Translations under genes and position numbers: made by a program | DNA from: a bacterium | GTDB lineage: Bacteria; Nitrospinota_A; UBA7883; JACRGQ01 | Direction: 5' to 3' | Length of the DNA: 20,938 nucleotides | Assembly (NCBI GenBank): GCA_021815535.1 | Contig: JAKAGL010000012.1 | Span: forward strand, 1 to 20,938 | Shown here: positions 1 to 7,883 of the stretch, piece after piece | Position numbering within the stretch: the first letter of the stretch is position 1 | Layout of the letters: every line of letters starts with the position of its first letter | The notes under the pieces: generated by a model | The model's database searches: none | Seen by the model: the letters and a program-made list of their open reading frames with translations, nothing else | What the model was told of the DNA's origin: nothing

Positions 1-63
1 AATGGTTTCCACCCCTTCGGCGATTAAGCTTTCCACTACAATCTGAGCGCCTTTAAGTTTCAT
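1..63 (-). CDS. ilvB: Acetolactate synthase large subunit, N-terminal end (partial)
   Basis: Only the first 21 codons are in the window and the gene runs off the left edge. The start ATG is at 63-61, with GAGG seven bases upstream. The translation begins MKLKGAQIVVESLIAEGVET, which matches the conserved beginning of thiamine-diphosphate-dependent acetolactate synthase large subunits (the typical continuation would be a GYPGG motif). In the cell the enzyme joins two pyruvates, or pyruvate and 2-oxobutyrate, in the first common step of branched-chain amino acid synthesis. The identification rests on 21 residues, so a related ThDP enzyme is possible but less likely. The 284 bases up to the next gene show no convincing attenuator. 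Confidence 0.75.
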   Translation of the reverse strand, partial: MKLKGAQIVVESLIAEGVETI

Positions 64-347
64 ATCATTACCTCGCTTAAGCTGAATTCAAAATGATAGT
101 CGGTTTTTCAATGCAGAGTCAATTAAATGGGTGTTTTGCCGGGGGAGCCCCCGACCTTGTTCCAAAGTATGATTTTGACGAAAAACCGCAGAAGGTTATT
201 TTGCAACGTGAAAGCATAGTCCACCCGCCTGATTGCCGGAATGGCTCCGGCGAGCGGGATCACGTCATCCTTGAAGGTGAACTATTGCTGTAACTCCTTA
301 TTTAATATCATGCTATCACATGCCCCTGGATTCTGCAAACCGATAGG

Positions 348-803
348 CTATAGAAGGACTTTAACAACAATCTTGCGGACAGTTGCCGGAATGGAAACCA
401 TACAGCCAGGGGTGTGGGCATCCCCGGGGTAGAAAACGGCAAACAGCCCCGGACGCATAGGCAATCGGATGGCGCCGTGAGCGTTGCGGTAAAAAGCGAT
501 GTCATTCTCTTCCACATAGGGAGAATCAATGGTCAACCCGTCTGAAGGCAGCCATTCGATGATCTCTTCCCCTTCGATAACTGCCTGAATATCGGCGTAG
601 CGGCGGTGGGTTTCAGGGCGCTTCCCGGCGGCGGGGGCGGTTTCGTACCGCTGCACCATCGCATAACAGGCATCACCATCAAGAACATAGCGGCCATCGG
701 CTATCCCTGTGGCAATCGCTTCTTCAATAAACGCAATCCCGCGCCGGAATTGCGAATTTTCATGGAAGTAGCGAAAGACATTTTGCGATGTATCAAATAT
801 CAT
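348..803 (-). CDS. YhcH/YjgK/YiaL (DUF386) family protein
   Basis: A 151-residue protein, the usual length for this cupin-like single-domain family (relatives: YhcH/NanQ, YiaL, YjgK, EbgC). Family hallmarks are visible: ETHRRYADIQ near residue 83, an acidic run before the central strand, FYPGDAHTPG near residue 127, and the closing KIVVKV segment. The His residues in the first two motifs and the final Lys segment fit the family's metal or sugar-binding pocket. Known members act on sugars; YhcH/NanQ is linked to sialic acid anomer handling and EbgC is the small subunit of an evolved beta-galactosidase. No sugar-catabolism genes are adjacent, so the substrate is unknown. The ATG at 803 lacks an obvious Shine-Dalgarno sequence. 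The gene follows a PilZ gene after an 88-nt gap and may be read from the same or its own promoter. Confidence 0.85.
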   Translation of the reverse strand: MIFDTSQNVFRYFHENSQFRRGIAFIEEAIATGIADGRYVLDGDACYAMVQRYETAPAAGKRPETHRRYADIQAVIEGEEIIEWLPSDGLTIDSPYVEENDIAFYRNAHGAIRLPMRPGLFAVFYPGDAHTPGCMVSIPATVRKIVVKVLL

Positions 804-891
804 GCGGCGGATGATACTATGCCGGGAAAGGATTCACAATTTCAGAATTTTGGAAACACATTTAAAAAAACATCGCATTCATGCCCCACGC

Positions 892-2238
892 TCATGACAT
901 CCAGTTCCTGCAAAATGCAAAATAGGAATCCAGCAACTCCTGCTGCTCCTTTTCCATATCAATGAACTGTGTAGCATATTCAAATTGGCCTTCGTGATTA
1001 TTCACCCGCATCAGACGCATTCTCAGCCGGTCTATAAAACCAATCCCGCCAGGATAAAAACTCATCAACACCTCATCGCCGGTCTTGGCCTCGATAGGGC
1101 CGCGGGTGGCGAACCGGAGCCCCCCTTTGCCGAGGTTAACGATAACGCCGGATTGCGGGGCATCGCTCTCGTTTTTTATCCCTTTGATTGTCGCCAACTG
1201 TTGGCATACAACACGTTCCTCGGAACGTAGTGAATGGGAAACAACATCTTCATGGAAAGGAAAATAACAAAGATCGGTTCTCTTCAGGAAATCCTTGTAC
1301 GTGACGGCCATGCCATAGATCGTCCCCCTATTTTCCACCCGGATGACGGCGTTCTTCCCGATTGAAAGAGGAGGTAACTGGCCTTGCGGCTTTTCGGTAA
1401 GGATATAGCCGTTGGCTCCCTCCTTATAACCGCGCACCACCACCTTACCGCTCTTCCGGTCGAATTCAATCATCGCTTCTTTTTGCAGTTCCAGCATGGC
1501 GGGGTGTGCGGCGGGGTTCGTGATTGAAACGAAATCCGCACATTCCTTGCAAAAAGCGCTGATCGCGTCATCGCTTCCCAAAAACCCGATTCCCAGTAGA
1601 TACTTGCCGTTTTCCTCATCGATGCTCCGAACGACAGCACTCAGATGGTTTATATCCTGACCATTGGAGAGCTTGAATGAAACATGGATCTTATCCCCCA
1701 CGTTTATGCCATTTTTCGCCTCAAGGCCGATCCGGGCGCCAGAGGTGGAAATATCCAGAACCGCCCCCATTTGATGATCCGGTCCCCCATTTCTGGCAAC
1801 CTCCGCGGGAGAGATGATGTTGACCCGCTCACTGCTCCGCATATTGTAGCGTTGTACTTCATTGGGATATTCCAACACCAAAACCGGCGGTTGGCCATGA
1901 ACCCGTATAAGCATCGTCTTGAACGCATATACCGACCCTTCCAGCAGAAATCGAACGGTCAGCGGTGAATTATACTCAAACCTGGCTGCGGCATAATCCT
2001 TGGGCATATCGGCGAGGATAAAGCTGGTCTCCGGCAACGAGGTAAGACGGGGCTTCCCCCCCATAATGTTCGTGGTAATAAACTCCGCTTTCGCACCCCG
2101 CATCCTGGTGTGATAGCGCTTCCCCTTCAACTCGATGCTCAGAAGGCTGCCAATAGCGCAAAACTCTTCTACCGGATTAACGCCAGTGGATATTGTGGTC
2201 AATCCGACTGATGGCTTTGGAGAAGCGCTCACAACCAA
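892..2238 (-). CDS. Fused tandem YcgR-type PilZ protein (two PilZN-PilZ units)
   Basis: A 448-residue soluble protein built of two similar halves. The first has a YcgR-like N-terminal domain (about 25-130) and a PilZ domain with the c-di-GMP motifs RSSER (134-138) and DISTSG (162-167). The second has a PilZN-like domain (about 258-335) and a PilZ domain with RSEER (338-342) and NLGKGG (368-373), in which the usual D and S of DxSxxG are N and G. YcgR-type proteins bind c-di-GMP and adjust flagellar motor output or other envelope functions. The linker around 236-248 corresponds to the point where the two paralogous copies in this window are split into separate genes. The start is TTG at 2238, five bases after AGGAGG; the paralog at 3974 likewise begins M-V. 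GTG at 2232 is the alternative. Confidence 0.85.
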   Translation of the reverse strand: MVVSASPKPSVGLTTISTGVNPVEEFCAIGSLLSIELKGKRYHTRMRGAKAEFITTNIMGGKPRLTSLPETSFILADMPKDYAAARFEYNSPLTVRFLLEGSVYAFKTMLIRVHGQPPVLVLEYPNEVQRYNMRSSERVNIISPAEVARNGGPDHQMGAVLDISTSGARIGLEAKNGINVGDKIHVSFKLSNGQDINHLSAVVRSIDEENGKYLLGIGFLGSDDAISAFCKECADFVSITNPAAHPAMLELQKEAMIEFDRKSGKVVVRGYKEGANGYILTEKPQGQLPPLSIGKNAVIRVENRGTIYGMAVTYKDFLKRTDLCYFPFHEDVVSHSLRSEERVVCQQLATIKGIKNESDAPQSGVIVNLGKGGLRFATRGPIEAKTGDEVLMSFYPGGIGFIDRLRMRLMRVNNHEGQFEYATQFIDMEKEQQELLDSYFAFCRNWMS

Positions 2239-2325
2239 ATCCGCCTCCTTATGTTACTATTTATAACGCAGGCAAAATGAGACCAGAAATATTAAATAAT
2301 AATTCATATAAATATCTTCTTATTC

Positions 2326-2354
2326 ATTTTCAATTAGATAACATTAAATGTCAA
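2326..2354 (-). promoter_or_regulatory. Candidate promoter of the fused PilZ gene
   Basis: On the minus strand a perfect TTGACA (2354-2349) is followed after 17 bases by GAAAAT (2331-2326), four of six matches to the -10 consensus. It lies about 90 bases upstream of the TTG start in an AT-rich stretch. The -10 is weak, so the call is tentative. Confidence 0.35.
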
Positions 2355-2393
2355 CTATTACGACATGAACCATCTTTGCATTTAATGGCACAT

Positions 2394-2413
2394 TGCTTTA
2401 CATACATAAAGCA
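2394..2413. promoter_or_regulatory. Palindrome TGCTTTA-N6-TAAAGCA, possible regulator site
   Basis: A perfect 7-bp inverted repeat with a 6-base spacer, 40 bases upstream of the candidate -35 box of the fused PilZ gene. The position would suit a transcription factor site. No factor is recognisable, and AT-rich DNA gives such repeats by chance. Confidence 0.25.
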
Positions 2414-2647
2414 TATACTTCCAGCCTGTGGAAAAATGCAATATTGGCATAAAAAAAACAATTTGTTCTATATTTGAGAAAATCGTAAAGGCAAGCCCTA
2501 AAAAGGTTCCAGAAGTCCTTAATAATTATATAACGATACGGTATGAACCGCTTTGGCAATGCACCTGAAATCTATGCGGACGGCCGGCACTCTGCCGGAA
2601 AAATCAACCGAACCGGCGCGAAAGAATACTCCCCTACCGCCGGGAAC

Positions 2648-3247
2648 TCAAATCGCCCAGACCTTGCAGAAAGCAAAATAATCGTCAAGCAGCTTTAGGC
2701 GCTCCGGACTCATTTCGACAAACTGGGCGGCATATTCGATCCGGCCCCCCTGTCCACTTATCCGCATCAGCCGGATCTTCTGTTTATCCACCTTCGCCTC
2801 CGCATAGAAGCTTATAAACAATTCATCATTCGGTGAGGCATGAACCGGCAAGCGGGTGACAAAACGGATACCCATCCTGCCAAGATCGATGATCAAGACG
2901 GATTCCCGATCGCTGGCCTTGGAATCGGAATAGTCAATGGCCGCGGGAATCAGGCATGCGATGCGCTCATTTTCCCGCAACGACTTGGCAATCACATCAT
3001 CATGAAAGGAGAAAATACACAGATCCGTTTTTGCCAAATTCTCACGGTAAGTCACAGCGATGCCAAATAAGATCCCTTTATGTTCCATACGGATGACGGC
3101 TTCCTGGCCCGGCACGAGAGGGGGAAGCGAAGCGCCGGGTTTTTCGGTAAGGAGAAAACCCTGCCCCCATGTTTTCCAGCCGCGCACAATTATCTCGCCT
3201 CTTTTCTTACCGTATTCTATTGAGGCCGGCTTCCCTAATCCCAACAT
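2648..3247 (-). CDS. PilZ-domain protein, second half of split tandem YcgR-type protein
   Basis: 199 residues, aligning with the C-terminal half of the fused paralog at 892-2238. A PilZN-like domain (about 10-85) is followed by a PilZ domain. The arginine motif RENER (91-95) is intact. The second motif reads DLGRMG (121-126), with Gly replacing the Ser of DxSxxG, so c-di-GMP affinity may be altered. The start ATG at 3247 lies 4 bases after the TGA of the preceding gene; the Shine-Dalgarno GGAG sits inside the last codons of that gene, seven bases before the ATG. This suggests translational coupling and equimolar synthesis. The likely role, by family, is a c-di-GMP effector working as a heterodimer or linked unit with the product of 3252-3974; that is inference. 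Confidence 0.8.
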   Translation of the reverse strand: MLGLGKPASIEYGKKRGEIIVRGWKTWGQGFLLTEKPGASLPPLVPGQEAVIRMEHKGILFGIAVTYRENLAKTDLCIFSFHDDVIAKSLRENERIACLIPAAIDYSDSKASDRESVLIIDLGRMGIRFVTRLPVHASPNDELFISFYAEAKVDKQKIRLMRISGQGGRIEYAAQFVEMSPERLKLLDDYFAFCKVWAI

Positions 3248-3251
3248 TTCA

Positions 3252-3974
3252 TCACTCCAGACAATCCAAACAGCTGCGGCAAAATCCGCTCACTGCGGGA
3301 TCAGGCTTTAAAAAACCAACTCCCAACAAATACTTTCCACTCTCCTCGCTGACATTCCGCACTACCGCACCCAGTTGGCTCACCGCCATACCGTTGGGGA
3401 GAGTAAACGAAAGGCGGAGCATCGTCCCAAGTCCGATACCATCCACAGCATCCAGCCCTATCCGCGCTCCGGAGTCTGAGATGTCCAGCACCGCCCCCAT
3501 TTGGTGCTCCGAACTTCCATCCCTGGATATTCGGGCGTGTGAAATGATACTTATCCTCTCGCTGCTTCGAAGGTTGTAGCGCTGCAACTTCTCCGGATAC
3601 TCCATCACCAACACCGGTGGTTGGTGATGCACGCGCACCAACACCGTTTTAAACGCATAAACCGCCCCCCCGGAGAGAAACCGTATCGTCAAGGAAGCAT
3701 TGTTTACGAAACCGCTGCTGGCGTACCCCCTGGGTATATCGGTGATGAAAAAACTCATATCAGGCAGAATGGAGATACGGCCCTTGCCCCCTAATGTATT
3801 AGTGGCAATAACCTCCGCCCGTACGCCCCGCATAAGGGTGGGATAACGCTTTTCTTTCCACTCAATGATGATTGGATCGTCAATGAAACAAAGCTTTTCC
3901 ACCGGGTTGCTGGCAGTGTAAAGGGTCACTGCATGGGTAGCGGTCTTAGCCGTTTCGTTCACGTCCGCAACCAT
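3252..3974 (-). CDS. YcgR-type PilZ protein, first half of split tandem protein
   Basis: 240 residues matching the N-terminal half of the fused copy at 892-2238. A YcgR-like N-terminal domain (about 28-130) ends in PVLVMEYPEKLQRYNLR and runs into a PilZ domain. Both c-di-GMP motifs are intact: RSSER at 136-140 and DISDSG at 164-169. The C-terminus is a short Cys-containing helix (FCRSCLDCLE), similar to FCYECASCLE in the other split copy and FCKECADF in the fused one. The start is ATG at 3974 with a modest GGAA upstream. It is cotranscribed with 2648-3247, whose start codon lies 4 bases beyond this stop. The three paralogs within 8 kb point to local duplication. Confidence 0.85.
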   Translation of the reverse strand: MVADVNETAKTATHAVTLYTASNPVEKLCFIDDPIIIEWKEKRYPTLMRGVRAEVIATNTLGGKGRISILPDMSFFITDIPRGYASSGFVNNASLTIRFLSGGAVYAFKTVLVRVHHQPPVLVMEYPEKLQRYNLRSSERISIISHARISRDGSSEHQMGAVLDISDSGARIGLDAVDGIGLGTMLRLSFTLPNGMAVSQLGAVVRNVSEESGKYLLGVGFLKPDPAVSGFCRSCLDCLE

Positions 3975-4344
3975 ATATTTCCATTGAGATAATAAGCCCC
4001 TTAAAATCAGGAAAATCCCTTCACCCTGAAGATTTGTTCAATGAACATATTGGAAACTGTGACTATATTGTCAATATCTTACCTTAGAATGTCAAATTAT
4101 AAATGATCGATAAAGTGGCATAGTGATACGATAGATTACACAGATAGGGGCTTCTCAATGCTTCTGCCTGTGAGCTGGCTTTCATGGAATTGAAAAAAAA
4201 AGGTTTCCTCGCTAACTACCGCCTTATGAAACGGGTGAAAAGAAAAACAGTGCATTTTCTGAAAGACCGGAAAAATTAATCATCCGGTACGCCCTGAAGC
4301 GGAATTCAGCGGTTCACTGGATGGCGCAAAGGATGATACAAAAG
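3975..4344. other. Intergenic region between PilZ pair and DUF4116 gene terminator
   Basis: About 370 bases hold the promoter region of the PilZ pair on the left and, further right, the terminator of the next operon. A 31-codon basic ORF on the plus strand (ATG 4184 to TAA 4279, starting MELKKKGFLANYRLMKRVKR) contains a nine-A run. It has no visible Shine-Dalgarno and no family I recognise, so I do not call it a gene. Confidence 0.4.
4044..4074 (-). promoter_or_regulatory. Candidate promoter with overlapping palindrome upstream of PilZ pair
   Basis: On the minus strand a perfect TTGACA (4074-4069) precedes AATATG/TATGTT at 17-19 bases spacing. The -10 region overlaps a perfect palindrome TGTTCA-A-TGAACA at 4035-4047. 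An operator lying on the -10 box would suit repression. The start codon is about 70 bases downstream. The -35 match is good, the -10 match is poor. Confidence 0.35.
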
Positions 4345-4370
4345 AAAAATCCGGCCAAGGGTCGGCCGGA
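4345..4370 (-). terminator. Rho-independent terminator of the HD-GYP/DUF4116 operon
   Basis: On the minus strand a 7-bp GC-rich stem, TCCGGCC paired with GGCCGGA around a 7-base loop (4370-4350), is followed directly by TTTTTCTTTT. It lies 22 bases after the stop codon of the DUF4116 gene. Confidence 0.85.
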
Positions 4371-4392
4371 AGCGAATAACCGCAAACCGTGG

Positions 4393-5745
4393 TCAGCGCC
4401 GCATATCAAGATCATCAAAATCTTCCTGAACGAAAAAATCATCTTTACCAATCCAGGCGGCGATTTGGTTTATATCCAACCGGTACATCAACATTTTTTC
4501 CAAAAATTCCGGATGTCCGCGCAATTCGGCGCCGGCATAATTAAACAAAACGTACGAATCATGACGGCCGTCACCAAGTTTTTTTGACCTTTTTTGCAGG
4601 AGGGTGAGAATAAATCCTGAGTTGTTGCGCAACTTCATCCCTATTCTCTTCGGGATCCTGTTCGTTTTATCGATCAAGCCCCATACAAATTCCTCATTAT
4701 CCCAAATGGGATGGCCTTCAACGTAGTAGTCGAATATCTTCGGGTATTTCATCCCGATTTCAAGAATGGCTTTTGCGTCTTCGCCCGTTTTGACGGAGGC
4801 TTCGGGCACCTCCAGGTCAGGCAAGGGGATCATTTCATGCTCACCTTGATGCCACGCATAAGCCGGATGTTCATCCCCCGAAGCGAAATAGTGATCCCAA
4901 CCGCTGAAAAACTTCTCACCGGCATAGATGATGGCCTTGGGATTTTGCTCGACGGCCGCGATAATAATTTCCCAGTCATCCTGCCGTTTGAGAGCCTCTC
5001 CAACATATTTCAGCGCCAAACCATTCTGCCTGACCGCTTTGAGCGCGATCTCCCGGTCATTGCGAAACCTTTCGTCGACATGCTGAATGGCCAAGCCATC
5101 ATTTTCCAGAGCGGCCAGCACACACTCGCGATCCATTTTGAATTCATCTTTCAAATGCACCAGCAGCGAACCACAGGTTTTCACCGCATTGAAGACGGCA
5201 ATACGGCTCAATTTAAAAGAATCGGGCACAAATCCGATCAGGTGGGGATCCCTTGATAGCAGTTGCTCGATAAAAGCCGTATCCGATTTAAGAAACGAAG
5301 GGGCAACCCTTAAATTGTCCAACTGGGGGATGATGCCCTTCTCCATATCTCCAACGATCCGCACATCCCAATATTTCACCACATCAATCAACCGTCCATA
5401 AAGGTCTTTGGCGTCGGCGTAATACTGCTTGACCGCCTTAGACAGTTTGGCCTTGATTTCTTCCTCGCTGCCAGTATTCAGAAACCCGCCAAGATGTTGG
5501 CGGAAATCCTTCAGAAAAGCCGACTGTTCAGACTTGATTTGCGGGCCAAAACGCTCCCGCTCCTCAGGCATCATTTCCGCCACTGGTTTAGTCCGACGCT
5601 CCGTGGGCGTCAGCCATAGCCGGCAAAGCGGCAGAATGATCCTTTCCGGTGAGGAAGACTGCCCGGCCGGGGGCGCGGCGGAAACCGGTTTAGCATCCGG
5701 CGACCTCTTAGATGCCGAACAACCCATATCCAGAATGCGATCCAT
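4393..5745 (-). CDS. DUF4116 repeat-containing protein
   Basis: About 450 residues. The centre (roughly 155-280) carries DUF4116-type helical repeats: DRECVLAALENDGLAIQHV, DREIALKAVRQNGLALKYV and WEIIIAAVEQNPKAIIYA. The first 80 residues are low-complexity, rich in Pro, Ala and Ser. A Cys follows ILDMG near the N-terminus, but there is no hydrophobic signal region, so I reject a lipoprotein. DUF4116 has no established biochemical role; such repeats are probably a protein-protein interaction scaffold. I chose ATG 5745 because GGGAGG lies three bases before it; an ATG 11 codons earlier (5778) has no ribosome site. It is the last gene of the PilZ/HD-GYP operon and is followed by the terminator, suggesting a part in the same c-di-GMP response. 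Confidence 0.7.
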   Translation of the reverse strand: MDRILDMGCSASKRSPDAKPVSAAPPAGQSSSPERIILPLCRLWLTPTERRTKPVAEMMPEERERFGPQIKSEQSAFLKDFRQHLGGFLNTGSEEEIKAKLSKAVKQYYADAKDLYGRLIDVVKYWDVRIVGDMEKGIIPQLDNLRVAPSFLKSDTAFIEQLLSRDPHLIGFVPDSFKLSRIAVFNAVKTCGSLLVHLKDEFKMDRECVLAALENDGLAIQHVDERFRNDREIALKAVRQNGLALKYVGEALKRQDDWEIIIAAVEQNPKAIIYAGEKFFSGWDHYFASGDEHPAYAWHQGEHEMIPLPDLEVPEASVKTGEDAKAILEIGMKYPKIFDYYVEGHPIWDNEEFVWGLIDKTNRIPKRIGMKLRNNSGFILTLLQKRSKKLGDGRHDSYVLFNYAGAELRGHPEFLEKMLMYRLDINQIAAWIGKDDFFVQEDFDDLDMRR

Positions 5746-5770
5746 CGGCCTCCCTTCAGAGTGGGAATTC

Positions 5771-6046
5771 TTACACATCCCGAACGGCGCCGTAGATAGC
5801 GCAACTCTTATAACCGCCCGGGTTCACACAAGCGGCCATTATTTGGCTGCCCAGATCGTTGGAAAGGATGGTACGGTGCTGTTCCGCCTGAAACCAGCAA
5901 AAGCAGCTTACCGACAATTCCTGACGCGCGCCATATTTGGAGGGGCTGACGGCAAACGGGCAAATAAGACGCATTTTTCTCAGTGTGCCAAGCAAAGGGT
6001 CGTAATTGCATGACGTTTCTTCCCGCTCCGGCTCCCCGCCATTCAT
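5771..6046 (-). CDS. Small Cys-containing protein of unknown function
   Basis: 91 residues. The ATG (6046-6044) overlaps the stop of the HD-GYP gene in an ATGA arrangement, and the next gene begins 25 bases after its stop, so it fits the operon exactly. Codon choice (GGC, GCC, CTG, CGT, AAC) resembles its neighbours. The protein has six cysteines, including a CFCW pair in the middle, and no signal peptide or membrane segment. I recognise no family. Against it being a gene: there is no strong Shine-Dalgarno and other frames are also open here. The spacing and codon use favour a real, translationally coupled gene. Confidence 0.55.
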   Translation of the reverse strand: MNGGEPEREETSCNYDPLLGTLRKMRLICPFAVSPSKYGARQELSVSCFCWFQAEQHRTILSNDLGSQIMAACVNPGGYKSCAIYGAVRDV

Positions 6047-7263
6047 AAAGCCATATCCAAATACTGAAGAGGGTTAATATCCCATTTAGAGGGAGTTTCG
6101 TAACCAATTATCCGGTCGCTCACACCGGCTTCAGAAAGGAAAATATCACGGGGGGTCACTTTTCTGTTGTTCTTTGTATCGTACACAAGACGCACCATCG
6201 GCTTGATCATGCTTCCGTTGGCGGGGCGGACCACCACCGCCAGGTAGCCGCTTTCGAGGCGGACCATGGTGCCAAGCGGATATACGCCAACGCACTTAAT
6301 GAAGTACTGCACCAATTCGCGGCAAAAATGAAATTCGCTCCATTCATACAATTTGCGAAGCGCTTCCGCCGGATCGAGGCCTTTATGATAGCAGCGGTCC
6401 GAGGTTATGGCGTCATACACGTCTACGATGGCGGCCATCTGGCCGACCCGGGTGATGCTGTTGCCTTTGAGTCCGAGGGGATAGCCGGTGCCATCGTGAC
6501 GCTCGTGATGCTCAAAAGCCACAGTAATGGCCATTGCCGGAATCCCTTGCTCCTCTTTAAGCACCTGATAGCTGTGCGTAACGTGCGACTGCATCAGCGC
6601 GAATTCCTCTTCCGTGAGCCGTGACGGTTTGTTGAGAATATCCTGAGGCACTTTCATCTTCCCCACATCGTGCAACAGCGCCCCTACCCCTACTTCGGTG
6701 GTGGCGGCGCGGTCAAAACCGATCGCGCGACAGAAAGCTATCATGAAGATACACACGTTCACCGAATGCTGGAACGTGTATTCATCGCGGCGTTTAAGGC
6801 GGCTTAGGCACATCATGGCGCTCTGGTTGTCAAACACGGAGTCGATCAGCCCCTCAACCATGGCATCCACCTGGGAGATGTTGATCCTCTTTCCTTCATG
6901 GACATCCCGCATGACCGCGCCAATCACCCGTTCCGCTTCCTTGCGCACGGTTCTGGCGCGCGCCATCTCCCGGCGATGGATATTGTCGGAATCGCCCCCC
7001 GGACCTTCGTCCGTCATGAGTTGTTCCACGGCGGCCTCCACTGCCAAGGCAACCTCCTCGCGGGTTGGGGCATCGGCCACATCCAACCCTTTATCGGTAT
7101 CGATATACACTTCCCTAATGCCATGTTTGATGATCTTGTCGATCATCAGTTCATCTTTGATGGAGAGGGAACGGTGCATAAAAGGAATCTCAAGCCAGCT
7201 GCAGTCAAAATCGTGAATGAACATTCCCGGCTTAAGCCTTGCCGCCCTGACTTTTTTTATCAT
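6043..7263 (-). CDS. HD-GYP domain c-di-GMP phosphodiesterase (DUF3391-HD-GYP)
   Basis: 406 residues. The N-terminal DUF3391-type domain starts at MIKKVRAARLKPGMFIHDFD and covers about the first 140 residues. The HD-GYP domain follows with the expected metal ligands and signature: HSVNV (His166), HDVGK (198-202), a His near 227, HHE (252-254) and DGTGYP (257-262). All catalytic motifs are intact, so it should hydrolyse c-di-GMP to GMP or pGpG in the cytoplasm. I chose ATG 7263, not an in-frame start 15 codons upstream, because the conserved domain begins here and GAGGG precedes it. That Shine-Dalgarno overlaps the stop of the preceding PilZ gene, seven bases away. It sits between the PilZ effector pair and two unknown genes in one transcription unit, so the operon couples degradation and sensing of c-di-GMP. 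Confidence 0.93.
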   Translation of the reverse strand: MIKKVRAARLKPGMFIHDFDCSWLEIPFMHRSLSIKDELMIDKIIKHGIREVYIDTDKGLDVADAPTREEVALAVEAAVEQLMTDEGPGGDSDNIHRREMARARTVRKEAERVIGAVMRDVHEGKRINISQVDAMVEGLIDSVFDNQSAMMCLSRLKRRDEYTFQHSVNVCIFMIAFCRAIGFDRAATTEVGVGALLHDVGKMKVPQDILNKPSRLTEEEFALMQSHVTHSYQVLKEEQGIPAMAITVAFEHHERHDGTGYPLGLKGNSITRVGQMAAIVDVYDAITSDRCYHKGLDPAEALRKLYEWSEFHFCRELVQYFIKCVGVYPLGTMVRLESGYLAVVVRPANGSMIKPMVRLVYDTKNNRKVTPRDIFLSEAGVSDRIIGYETPSKWDINPLQYLDMAL

Positions 7264-7270
7264 AAAACCC

Positions 7271-7879
7271 TCACAATGCCCACGCTTTGCAAAATGCGAA
7301 GTACTCATCCATCAACTTCGTATTTTTCTTGTCCATTTCCATGAACTGCGCGGCATATTCAAACCTGCCACCGCTGCCATCGACTCTCTTCAGGCGTATT
7401 TTCTGCCGGTCTATGAAACCTATCCCTCCCGGATGAAAGCTCACCGACAATTCGCCGCCCGGCTCAATATGCATTGGCGAGCGGGCAACAAGCCGCAGGC
7501 CCCCCTTGCTGAGATCTACAATGATGCCCGATCCCAACGGCGCGGCCTTCTGGTTATTTACGTCGCGTATCACCGCCGGCAGGAGGCATTGAACCCGCTC
7601 CTCGTCGCGCAATGTTCGGGCAATCACATCGTCCTGAAAAGCAAAATGGCAGAGATTGGTTTTTCGGAGCAGTTCCTTGTAGATGACGGCCATCCCATAA
7701 ACCACCCCCTTCTTTTCCATGCGAACGACGGCTCCCTGGCCGAGGGCGAGCGGTGGAACCTGGCCGCGGGGCTTTTCAGCGAGAAGGTAGCCGTTCTCCC
7801 CCGGTTTCCAGCCGCGGACCATCACATACCCGTTCTTCCGGGCAAACTCAATGACCGCTTCTCTTCCCAAGCCTAGCAT
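7271..7879 (-). CDS. PilZ-domain protein, second half of split tandem YcgR-type protein
   Basis: 202 residues, similar throughout to 2648-3247 and to the C-terminal half of the fused copy; all three share VRGW/YK...TEKP and VxRxE...GxAVxYK stretches. A PilZN-like domain (about 10-85) is followed by PilZ motifs RDEER (91-95) and DLSKGG (122-127). This is the only one of the three C-terminal halves with a canonical DxSxxG, so it is the one most likely to bind c-di-GMP through its second PilZ domain. The start ATG at 7879 lies 4 bases after the previous stop, with GGAG in the previous gene's last codons, the same layout as the other split pair. The HD-GYP gene follows after seven bases. Confidence 0.82.
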   Translation of the reverse strand: MLGLGREAVIEFARKNGYVMVRGWKPGENGYLLAEKPRGQVPPLALGQGAVVRMEKKGVVYGMAVIYKELLRKTNLCHFAFQDDVIARTLRDEERVQCLLPAVIRDVNNQKAAPLGSGIIVDLSKGGLRLVARSPMHIEPGGELSVSFHPGGIGFIDRQKIRLKRVDGSGGRFEYAAQFMEMDKKNTKLMDEYFAFCKAWAL

Positions 7880-7883
7880 CGCT

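Larger units (their letters stand above)
2239..2647. other. AT-rich intergenic region upstream of the fused PilZ gene
   Basis: 409 bases without a gene. It separates the end of one PilZ gene (2648) from the start of the next (2238), both on the minus strand. It is strongly AT-rich from about 2260 to 2480. It contains a candidate promoter (2326-2354) and a 20-bp palindrome (2394-2413), listed separately. A short CCGGCA-CTC-TGCCGG hairpin lies at 2584-2598; its A-run is on the wrong side for a terminator of the minus-strand gene. I see no RNA gene. Confidence 0.5.

Noticed and set aside
140..153. GC palindrome CGGGGG-AG-CCCCCG as a terminator or attenuator of ilvB
   Set aside because: The loop is very small and no T-run follows on either strand; no leader peptide rich in branched-chain residues is seen.
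200..240. GGGTGGACTATG on the minus strand as a T-box element upstream of ilvB
   Set aside because: Only a partial match to the T-box core, and no specifier stem or antiterminator could be drawn.
123..263. 46-codon minus-strand ORF between ilvB and the YhcH-type gene (GTG start, AGGA nearby)
   Set aside because: No recognisable family, a non-ATG start and a short length; it may be chance in a 284-base gap.
2584..2598. Hairpin CCGGCA-CTC-TGCCGG as a terminator for the PilZ pair
   Set aside because: On the minus strand the T-run precedes the hairpin instead of following it.
4184..4279. 31-residue basic plus-strand ORF
   Set aside because: No Shine-Dalgarno, no known family and a homopolymer A run; it could be chance or a remnant.
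5720..5745. Lipobox-like ILDMGC at the start of the DUF4116 protein
   Set aside because: There is no hydrophobic signal region before the Cys, and the -3 position is Asp.
4711..6013. Long plus-strand ORFs opposite the DUF4116 gene and small gene
   Set aside because: They are antisense to a supported operon and have no domain resemblance.
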